Part shown: positions 1 through 8,187 of the stretch, in pieces | Layout of the letters: the number at the start of each line of letters is the position of its first letter | Position numbering within the stretch: the stretch's first letter is position 1 | Source: JAJZCD01 sp964570005 | GTDB taxonomy: Bacteria; Patescibacteriota; Saccharimonadia; Saccharimonadales; UBA4665 | NCBI GenBank assembly: GCA_964570005.1 | Contig: CAZMWE010000011.1 | Span: 1 to 31,418 of the forward strand | Direction of reading: 5' to 3' | DNA: 31,418 nucleotides | Notes under the pieces: model-generated | The model's database searches: none | What the model was told of the DNA's origin: nothing | Seen by the model: the letters and a program-made list of their open reading frames with translations, nothing else | Translations under genes and position numbers: made by a program

Positions 1-1
1 C

Positions 2-979
2 TACAAGGGCTGGCAAAACGCCATTAAGACCGGTACAAACCAAGATCTGGACGGCCTGATGATGACCTGGAACGCGAAATACACCGCTGGCGTATGGATT
101 GGCAATTATGACCGCAGCCCTTACGGCGGTTCACCGGAAAACGTGACGGACCCGATCATGAAAAGCTTCATGGAGGGCGCCATAGACAGTCTGGGCAACG
201 TCAAGCCGGGTAACTGGGCACAGCCTGCGGATATAAAAGTACTGCCGGCTTTCCACTCATCTGTGCCGTTCAACTCAGAGTCACAACCGCAACCAACCGA
301 CCTCTTCCCCTCTTGGTACGTCGGCAAGACAAGCGGCACTACTCAAACCATCGACAAAGTATCTGGCATGGCCGCAACCTCATGTACACCTACCGGTGCC
401 AAAGAGACTACTGGCGGAAGTTCGTCCAGCGCGCTTAATGTGGACATTTACAACGGAGGAAGTCCGAATATTAGCCTGTCGGGCAACTCGCCCAGCGACT
501 CTTCCGCACCGCAGCAGACTGACAACGTTCACTCCTGTGCCGACAGCACACCGACAGCGACCATTACGGCTATCAACGGTACGGCAGTCGGGAGTAATAT
601 TACTCCCACCTGTCCGAGTACTGGCTGTCAGGTTATGGTACACGTCGAGCAGGGTACTCACCCGCTGACTGATCCGGCCTACCCCAGCTACCCCGGCACT
701 CTGGCACTTACGGTGAACGGTCAGACCGTGACGTCGGAGGAGGTCGATAGCAGTGGTGACTACTCACTGACCTACACACCGACAGCTGGAACTGGGGGCG
801 GCAGCGTGCAAATTACCGCCCAGGTAACCGATAGTGTCCTGTACCAGAACGATAACGCCGGCGATACCGCTACTATCAACGTCAGTAGTGGGACCACCTC
901 GTTTCTACGCACACCCACCAACAGCGGCGGCGCAGGAAACGGTAAGGGCAAAAACATCTTTGCTGGCCGCTTCCGCTAA
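2..979 (+). CDS. Class A penicillin-binding protein, C-terminal part (5' truncated by window)
   Basis: The frame is open from base 2, and 325 residues are visible before the TAA stop. About ten residues in, it carries K-T-G-T followed by W..KYTAGVWIGNYD. This is the third active-site motif (KTG) of the penicillin-binding transpeptidase domain with its usual downstream G-V-W-x-G-N block, typical of bifunctional PBP1a-type enzymes that polymerise and cross-link peptidoglycan outside the membrane. After about residue 75 the catalytic fold ends. A roughly 240-residue Ser/Thr/Gly/Pro-rich tail follows, ending in a stretch that looks like an extracellular beta-sandwich (L.LTVNGQTV, YSLTYTP, VQITAQVTD). 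The N-terminal transglycosylase half lies outside the window. It converges on radA with only a 14-bp gap. Family assignment is firm; the tail's function is not known. Confidence 0.88.
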   Translation, partial: YKGWQNAIKTGTNQDLDGLMMTWNAKYTAGVWIGNYDRSPYGGSPENVTDPIMKSFMEGAIDSLGNVKPGNWAQPADIKVLPAFHSSVPFNSESQPQPTDLFPSWYVGKTSGTTQTIDKVSGMAATSCTPTGAKETTGGSSSSALNVDIYNGGSPNISLSGNSPSDSSAPQQTDNVHSCADSTPTATITAINGTAVGSNITPTCPSTGCQVMVHVEQGTHPLTDPAYPSYPGTLALTVNGQTVTSEEVDSSGDYSLTYTPTAGTGGGSVQITAQVTDSVLYQNDNAGDTATINVSSGTTSFLRTPTNSGGAGNGKGKNIFAGRFR

Positions 980-993
980 GCGCAGCAACCTGT

Positions 994-2367
994 TTACTTT
1001 TCAAGAAAATCATTGAGCGCGGTACGTACGTCTGGCACTACATGCAGAAAAGACGACGCTGCTTGGCGACCAGTACGGGCATTGCGACTTTGCGGACCGA
1101 TAGCGACCTCGAATCCGAGTTTTTTGGCTTCTGCAACTCGCTTGTCTATAAACGGCACATGGCGCACTTCACCGCTTAGTCCCACCTCACCGAAAACCAC
1201 AGCATTGGCTTTAAGCTGCAGCCCTTTGGCTGCTGACCCGATGGCCATACATATAGCCAGATCAGCCGCTGGGTCACTCAGGCGAATACCGCCAACGATG
1301 TTGATATAAATATCCTGCTCGGCGAGTGAGAGCTTGGTGCGACGTTCCAGCATCGCCACCAGCAGGTTGATGCGGTTGAGGTCGATGCCGCTGGCCGCCC
1401 GCTTAGGATAGCCGTACGACGTCTTGTTGACAAGTGCCTGTACTTCAACCAGGAGCGGCCGCGTACCTTCCAGTGTTGCCAGTACTACCGAGCCGTCAGT
1501 GACCTGGCGCTCGGCTAGCAGAGCCTGGCTGGGATTAAGTACAGGCCTTAGACCCTCGCCGTCCATCTCCATGATGGCCGCCTCACTGGTCGGCCCAAAC
1601 CGATTTTTGGTAGCGCGTAGCACCTTGAAGCCGCCATACGCTTCCCCTTCCAGCTGCAAAACCACATCCACGATGTGCTCCAGTACCTTCGGGCCGGCTA
1701 TCGAACCCTCTTTGGTCACATGGCCGACCACGAACATTGCCGTGTTGCTCGCTTTAGCGGCACTGACCAGCACTGCCGTGCTATTGGTAATCTGGCTGAC
1801 GCTGCCAGGGGCGGCGGCCACAGCCTGCACCGTCATCGTCTGAATACTGTCGACTACTACAAAATTGTACGCCCCGCCGGAAATGGTAGCGGCGATATCC
1901 TCTGCCACATTTGTTGTTGCCAGCTTGAGGCGGGGCTCTTTGACACCCAAACGCTGGGCACGCATACCTACCTGATGTTCCGATTCTTCACCGCTGATGT
2001 ACAATACATCGTAATTTTGAGCTACCCGGGCCGCCAACTGCAGCAACAGCGTGCTCTTGCCAATGCCGGGCTGACCGGCAATCAAGTTCACGCTGCCGGC
2101 AACGATACCACCACCCAGGACTGCATCAACATCGGCTATGCCAGTTTGCATGCGTTTGTCCTCAGCGGCAGCCGCCGCCACAACATCGCCGGTTTTTAGA
2201 GCCAACCCGGTTCCCGCCTTCTTGTTCAGCCCCGTGCCAGCAACTGCCACAATCTGTACTTCTTCGGCAATGGTATTCCACTCGCCGCACTGCGCACACC
2301 GTCCCTGCCAGGAGCTGTATTGGGCTCCGCAGTTGCTGCACACAAATTTCACGAGCGATTTTGCCAT
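994..2367 (-). CDS. radA: DNA repair protein RadA (Sms)
   Basis: 457 residues, the normal family length. An N-terminal C4 zinc finger is visible (C10, C13, C24, C27). It is followed by a RecA-like ATPase core with Walker A GQPGIGKS at 98-105, a Walker B-like VVVDSIQT near 170, and the RadA-specific KNRFG motif at 254-258. The C-terminal third (from about 310) is the Lon-protease-like domain that acts as a scaffold in RadA. RadA is a DnaB-like branch-migration motor that processes recombination intermediates. The ATG is preceded by a strong Shine-Dalgarno AGAGGAGA five bases upstream, which fixes the start. It has its own extended -10 promoter. It is transcribed in the same direction as the HExxH gene upstream, with a 61-bp gap. 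Confidence 0.96.
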   Translation of the reverse strand: MAKSLVKFVCSNCGAQYSSWQGRCAQCGEWNTIAEEVQIVAVAGTGLNKKAGTGLALKTGDVVAAAAAEDKRMQTGIADVDAVLGGGIVAGSVNLIAGQPGIGKSTLLLQLAARVAQNYDVLYISGEESEHQVGMRAQRLGVKEPRLKLATTNVAEDIAATISGGAYNFVVVDSIQTMTVQAVAAAPGSVSQITNSTAVLVSAAKASNTAMFVVGHVTKEGSIAGPKVLEHIVDVVLQLEGEAYGGFKVLRATKNRFGPTSEAAIMEMDGEGLRPVLNPSQALLAERQVTDGSVVLATLEGTRPLLVEVQALVNKTSYGYPKRAASGIDLNRINLLVAMLERRTKLSLAEQDIYINIVGGIRLSDPAADLAICMAIGSAAKGLQLKANAVVFGEVGLSGEVRHVPFIDKRVAEAKKLGFEVAIGPQSRNARTGRQAASSFLHVVPDVRTALNDFLEK

Positions 2368-2397
2368 CAGGTCTCCTCTAAAGTATTTAGTAACTTT

Positions 2398-2406
2398 AGT
2401 CTAGCA
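2398..2406 (-). promoter_or_regulatory. Extended -10 promoter of radA
   Basis: Read on the minus strand this is TGC-TAGACT, an extended -10 element 30 bases before the radA ATG. It leaves a leader of about 24 nt that carries the AGAGGAGA ribosome-binding site at 2372-2379. No good -35 hexamer is seen, consistent with an extended -10 promoter. Confidence 0.5.
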
Positions 2407-2428
2407 CGCTGGGCTACGCCACGCGCCG

Positions 2429-3403
2429 TTACTGGCTCGTAGCAGTCGGCAGCCGAGTATCAATGGCGCCGTCCAGCGTGGTTAACTGGCCAGCTACAGC
2501 ATTGCGGGCATCAACCAGTTGATTATAACTGGCAATCTGCTGCTTAAGTGTGCCAAGCGCCGCATTGTAATTATCAACCTGCTTATTATAGGCAGCGACG
2601 GCCGCGTTGTACGCTACCACCTGACCACTGCTTAGGAGTTGTTGCAGCTGCGCTTTCCGGTCATCCAGACTTGCGTTCTGCGCGGTCAGATTCGCTTCCT
2701 GATCAGTAATCTGCCCCTTCATGTTCGCCAGCTGAATATCATCAGCCGCAATCTGTTGCTGACGGCTCGCGAACTGTCCCTGATACTGTTGCTCGTAGCC
2801 GACGATTTTCTGGCGGTCCGTAAAAAACTGCGCGTAATAGGCGTTGAGCGCCGCCGGTAAGTCCGCGATCTCGCTCCCGAAAGTACAGCTCATTTCGTCA
2901 TAAACAGAATCCGGCTCGGTTTTTTGATACAACGCGACCTCAGCTTTTACGTTGGCATCGGTCAGCCCATGCTCGTAGTAATCTTGCAGCTCGGTGTTAA
3001 GCTGCTGACGGGCGGGGCTACTCAGACGAGCGTACACTGCATGCAGCACTTCATGGGCGGCCGTTACCTGCTGGATGCCAGCCAAGCTGGGGTCCTGCAC
3101 GGCGTAGATGTAAATACCATCCTGGTCGGAATGGTAGCAGCCCAGCACAATAGTATCGCGGTTCTCGGGACAAACTTTACGGAAAGAGCTGACCGTGGTC
3201 GGCAACTGCGGTTTGTTTAGGTAGAATAGGTGCCGGGTGTAGGCATTCATGGTATCATCGTTTGCCAGCTGCGCAATCACCGTGGGCGGCGTATAGCCGC
3301 GCAGTTTCCACCAGTCCGTGAGCAGTTGCCAGCGCCCCCATACCACTCCGGTCAGCACGATAAGCATGCACAGCGCCAGAAGCCGTGATCGTTTGGTTTT
3401 CAT
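2429..3403 (-). CDS. Membrane-anchored protein with HExxH metalloprotease-like motif and C-terminal coiled coil
   Basis: 324 residues. A basic N-terminus is followed by a hydrophobic segment (about 8-23), acting as a signal anchor or uncleaved signal peptide. An extracytoplasmic domain carries the zinc-protease signature H117-E-V-L-H121. A conserved-looking F-G-S-E178-I-A-D-L-P segment lies 57 residues later, and its Glu is a candidate third zinc ligand. Cysteines at 78 and 89 could form a disulfide. Residues from about 200 to the end are Gln/Ala/Asn-rich and heptad-like, probably a long coiled coil. The likely role is a secreted or surface peptidase, but no substrate can be inferred. The -10 TATAAT sits 11 bp before the ATG, so the leader would be only a few bases. 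The gene is not recognised as a named family. Confidence 0.75.
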   Translation of the reverse strand: MKTKRSRLLALCMLIVLTGVVWGRWQLLTDWWKLRGYTPPTVIAQLANDDTMNAYTRHLFYLNKPQLPTTVSSFRKVCPENRDTIVLGCYHSDQDGIYIYAVQDPSLAGIQQVTAAHEVLHAVYARLSSPARQQLNTELQDYYEHGLTDANVKAEVALYQKTEPDSVYDEMSCTFGSEIADLPAALNAYYAQFFTDRQKIVGYEQQYQGQFASRQQQIAADDIQLANMKGQITDQEANLTAQNASLDDRKAQLQQLLSSGQVVAYNAAVAAYNKQVDNYNAALGTLKQQIASYNQLVDARNAVAGQLTTLDGAIDTRLPTATSQ

Positions 3404-3414
3404 AGCCTGCTTTG

Positions 3415-3420
3415 ATTATA
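3415..3420 (-). promoter_or_regulatory. -10 element (TATAAT) of the HExxH gene
   Basis: A perfect consensus TATAAT on the minus strand, separated from the ATG at 3403 by 11 bases. It directly abuts the clpC-side hairpin at 3422-3442, so the hairpin occupies the -10/-35 spacer. The predicted leader is about 4-5 nt. Confidence 0.5.
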
Positions 3421-3421
3421 T

Positions 3422-3442
3422 CCCGCTTCGTTCCAAAGCGGG
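3422..3442 (-). terminator. Hairpin downstream of clpC
   Basis: A perfect 7-bp inverted repeat, CCCGCTT / AAGCGGG, with a 7-base loop, 28 bp past the clpC stop. It lacks a classical U-tract (ATATAAT follows), so it is either a weak intrinsic terminator or an mRNA 3' end-stabilising hairpin. Confidence 0.45.
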
Positions 3443-3469
3443 AGCACCAAGTGAACGTCTGGCAAGCGC

Positions 3470-5956
<2,487 letters not shown>

Positions 5957-6014
5957 AAGCCTTCCCCCCTAATTCTATAATTCGAGCGAGCTTATTATAT
6001 TTCGCTACAAGTCT

Positions 6015-6043
6015 ATGATACCGCCATTAGCACTCACAGTCAA
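6015..6043 (-). promoter_or_regulatory. clpC promoter (-35 TTGACT, 17 bp, -10 TATCAT)
   Basis: On the minus strand, TTGACT (6038-6043) and TATCAT (6015-6020) are separated by exactly 17 bp and point into clpC, with the predicted start site near 6008 and a leader of about 50 nt. The -35 lies inside the CIRCE spacer. Confidence 0.8.
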
Positions 6044-6053
6044 TGAGTGCTAA
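6027..6053. promoter_or_regulatory. CIRCE operator (HrcA binding site)
   Basis: An exact match to the CIRCE consensus: TTAGCACTC, 9-bp spacer, GAGTGCTAA, with no mismatch in either arm. It covers the -35 and much of the spacer of the clpC promoter. By the established role of CIRCE, HrcA bound here would block RNA polymerase until heat stress. Confidence 0.93.
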
Positions 6054-6081
6054 TCGCGAAGTTTCCCAATCTTCATGCTGG

Positions 6082-6510
6082 TTACAGACTGACTTGATCT
6101 ATTGGGGCTAGCACCGCATCCAGTTCCGTAAACGGTACTTCGATGAGACTCCCGCGAGTCTGTCCCGCTTCTCGTCTCAGCGTCACCTGGTATCCATCGC
6201 CTATCTTTCTAACGTTACCGCACGTACCGATTTCGTTTGTCACAACATCACAATACAAGCCAGCTTTAGGGTTGTTTGGAAATCCTGCGATTTTTGCTGC
6301 TAGGTTGTGTTGTGCGCTGGTGTCATGCCAAACAGCTACACCGACCAAGCCGGCAACCGGTATCTCTTCTGACAGCGCTAGCCGAGCGGCTAGGAGTTCA
6401 GGCCCTCTTCCTAATATCTTAGGTCCGTAATAGTGTGTAATCTGTGCGCCCACCCACCTGATCCCCTCTGACATTGGTGTTAGAGGCATGATTGCGCGCG
6501 AATGACTCAT
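6082..6510 (-). CDS. Hypothetical protein directly abutting nusA
   Basis: 142 residues, not recognised. The ATG follows the nusA stop with no gap (TAAATG), so translation is probably by coupling from nusA; no separate ribosome-binding site is needed or obvious. The protein is soluble-looking, with no signal peptide or membrane segment. It contains Cys near 87 and 97 (YCDVV, GTCGN) and a Gly-rich central part (GLVGVAVWHD). In-frame ATGs at codons 8 and 13 are alternative starts. Base composition is lower in GC than nusA. It occupies the place where most bacteria have other nusA-operon genes (such as infB), so it may be a lineage-specific insertion. Function unknown. Confidence 0.6.
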   Translation of the reverse strand: MSHSRAIMPLTPMSEGIRWVGAQITHYYGPKILGRGPELLAARLALSEEIPVAGLVGVAVWHDTSAQHNLAAKIAGFPNNPKAGLYCDVVTNEIGTCGNVRKIGDGYQVTLRREAGQTRGSLIEVPFTELDAVLAPIDQVSL

Positions 6511-7671
6511 TTATTCGCCGTGTTCTTCGATAGCCTCCAGCAGACTGCTTTCCAGCTGCTCTTTTTTCTTGAGCTTGGGCGCCGGCTTGGGAGTAGTTTC
6601 GGCTGGTTCGGCCTGAGCTTGCACTTCCGGTGCTTTTTCGGCTTCGATATCGAGCTCGTATTCTACCAGCTTGCTAGCCAGCCGTACGTTCTGGCCGCCA
6701 CGGCCGATGGCGATACTCAATTGATCCTCGGGCACCAGCACCTTGGCACGTTTGGCAGACTCGTCAACTTGCACACGCGCCACCTTCGTCGGGCTTAATG
6801 CTTCAGCAATGAAGTCACTGATATTTTCTTTCCAGACGATGATATCGATTTTTTCCTGCTCGCCGATTTCGTTCACCACGGCGTTCACTCGTGTACCGTG
6901 ACCACCTACAAACGTACCGACTGGATCCACACCCGGCACCGTGCTGGCGACAGCTACCTTAGAACGCACGCCAGCCTCTCGCGCAATACCCTTAATAATT
7001 ACGGCACCGCTCTCCATTTCCGGCACTTCGGCGCGGAAGAGATATTCCAGAAACTCGCGGTTTCCGCGGCTAACCACCAGCTGTGGGCCGCGTGGGCCGC
7101 GCTCTACATCTTTTAAGAACACTTTAAGACGTTGGCCCGGATAGTAACGCTCCCCTTGGATCTGTTCACTCTTCGGCATGATACCCTGTGCCTTGCCTAG
7201 CTCCAGGCGTACGATCATGCCTTCCACGCGGCTGACGGTGGCATTAATGACGGTACCGATTTTGTCCTCGAACTCGGCCAGAACAATTTCGCGCTCGGCC
7301 TCGCGCAAGCGCTGCAAAATTACCTGTTTGGCAGTCTGGGCAGCTACGCGGCCGAAACTGTGCACTTCCTCGTGAATTTCCACGAAATCGCCTACTGCGG
7401 CCTCCTTTTTGAGCTTCTGGGCGTCTTCGACATTGATCTCGTAGTTCTCGTCGCCGACTTTCTCGACGACCTCTTTGCTGACGTACGCATCGACTTGGCC
7501 GGTGTTGAGGTTCATTTCCACGCGTACTTCCTGCTCACGCTCACCGTAATCACGGCGGTACGCGGCGGCCAGCGCCTGCTCCACAACCTCTTTAACAGTC
7601 GCTTCGGGCAGGTTTTTCTCTTCGGCGATAGCTTTTATAGCTACTGCCAGCTGTTTGAAATCTAGATCCAT
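6511..7671 (-). CDS. nusA: Transcription termination/antitermination protein NusA
   Basis: 386 residues, close to the short NusA forms lacking the C-terminal acidic repeats. It has the NusA N-terminal RNA-polymerase-binding domain (about 1-125), an S1 RNA-binding domain (about 130-200), and two KH domains, the second with the G-R-G-G-Q-N-V-R-L motif near 320. A Lys/Glu/Pro/Ala-rich tail follows from about 345. NusA modulates pausing, intrinsic termination and antitermination. The start is fixed by a strong ribosome-binding site (AAGGAAAGGAAG) a few bases before the ATG. A terminator about 60 bp upstream isolates it from the 63-aa gene, and TACAAT/TATACA sequences near 7700 probably serve as its own -10. 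No rimP or infB flanks it here. Confidence 0.96.
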   Translation of the reverse strand: MDLDFKQLAVAIKAIAEEKNLPEATVKEVVEQALAAAYRRDYGEREQEVRVEMNLNTGQVDAYVSKEVVEKVGDENYEINVEDAQKLKKEAAVGDFVEIHEEVHSFGRVAAQTAKQVILQRLREAEREIVLAEFEDKIGTVINATVSRVEGMIVRLELGKAQGIMPKSEQIQGERYYPGQRLKVFLKDVERGPRGPQLVVSRGNREFLEYLFRAEVPEMESGAVIIKGIAREAGVRSKVAVASTVPGVDPVGTFVGGHGTRVNAVVNEIGEQEKIDIIVWKENISDFIAEALSPTKVARVQVDESAKRAKVLVPEDQLSIAIGRGGQNVRLASKLVEYELDIEAEKAPEVQAQAEPAETTPKPAPKLKKKEQLESSLLEAIEEHGE

Positions 7672-7732
7672 CTTGTTACTTCCTTTCCTTATGTCTTCCG
7701 AATTGTATAAATCAAAGCTGATGGTTGATACG

Positions 7733-7757
7733 AAAAAAGCCGACCTGCTGGCCGACT
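7733..7757 (-). terminator. Rho-independent terminator of the 63-aa gene
   Basis: In the minus-strand RNA, AGUCGGCC and GGUCGGCU form an 8-bp stem (two G-U pairs) around an AGCA loop, followed at once by six U. It lies 14 bp after the stop of the small ORF at 7772 and before the nusA promoter. Confidence 0.8.
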
Positions 7758-7771
7758 CGAATCAATCCTAA

Positions 7772-7963
7772 TTATACACCTCTGGGTTTATAAAAAGCAA
7801 ACGTATGCTCCGTCTTGTCTTCCGGCACTACAACAGTCGCCGGTCGGTCAATGTTTTCTAGCTGTCGCGCGTATTCTTCGCAAAGTCGACCAATGCCAAC
7901 CTCAGCATAAACAATATGATGCGTCAGCGTGGCTGCGCCCACGATAGCGCCGATAGCCGCCAC
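7772..7963 (-). CDS. Small hypothetical protein (63 aa)
   Basis: 63 residues from a GTG start with an AGAGG ribosome-binding site six bases upstream. No ATG exists in this frame between the start and the preceding in-frame TGA. The first ~20 residues are Ala/Gly/Ile/Val-rich and hydrophobic (AIGAIVGAATL), possibly a membrane-inserted or amphipathic helix. The rest is mixed and charged (RLCEEYARQLENIDR), ending in an aromatic, basic tail. It resembles no family known to me. Evidence that it is a real gene is positional: a ribosome-binding site at its start and a convincing intrinsic terminator right after its stop. Confidence 0.5.
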   Translation of the reverse strand: MAAIGAIVGAATLTHHIVYAEVGIGRLCEEYARQLENIDRPATVVVPEDKTEHTFAFYKPRGV

Positions 7964-8187
7964 AGTAGCCTCTGCAGCTGTTGTATCGACCTTATTATGC
8001 GATCATATCGCGATGGCTGCGCCTATGCCCAGGTCCATAAAACCACACTATAGCCATTATGAAGCAAACGGGTGTCTATTTATCCTGTTGTGTGTAGTGC
8101 TACGCGATACTGAGAGGGGCTCTTCATGCAGAATGCATGGTTGTATCACTGTTTCTAGATTTGTCAAATAGATGATAGGCTAGTCAC
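7964..8187. other. Divergent intergenic region between the 63-aa gene and the M1 aminopeptidase
   Basis: No convincing ORF; plus-strand reading frames here are shadows of the small gene. It holds a perfect short inverted repeat, CATGCA-GAA-TGCATG (8125-8139), about 50 bp before the M1 ATG, a candidate operator or leader hairpin. Possible -10 elements (GATACT near 8107, TAGATT near 8156) lack good -35 partners. Confidence 0.4.

Noticed and set aside
7929..8171. 80-aa plus-strand ORF opposite the 63-aa gene
   Set aside because: Shadow of the minus-strand small gene, which has the better start and a terminator.
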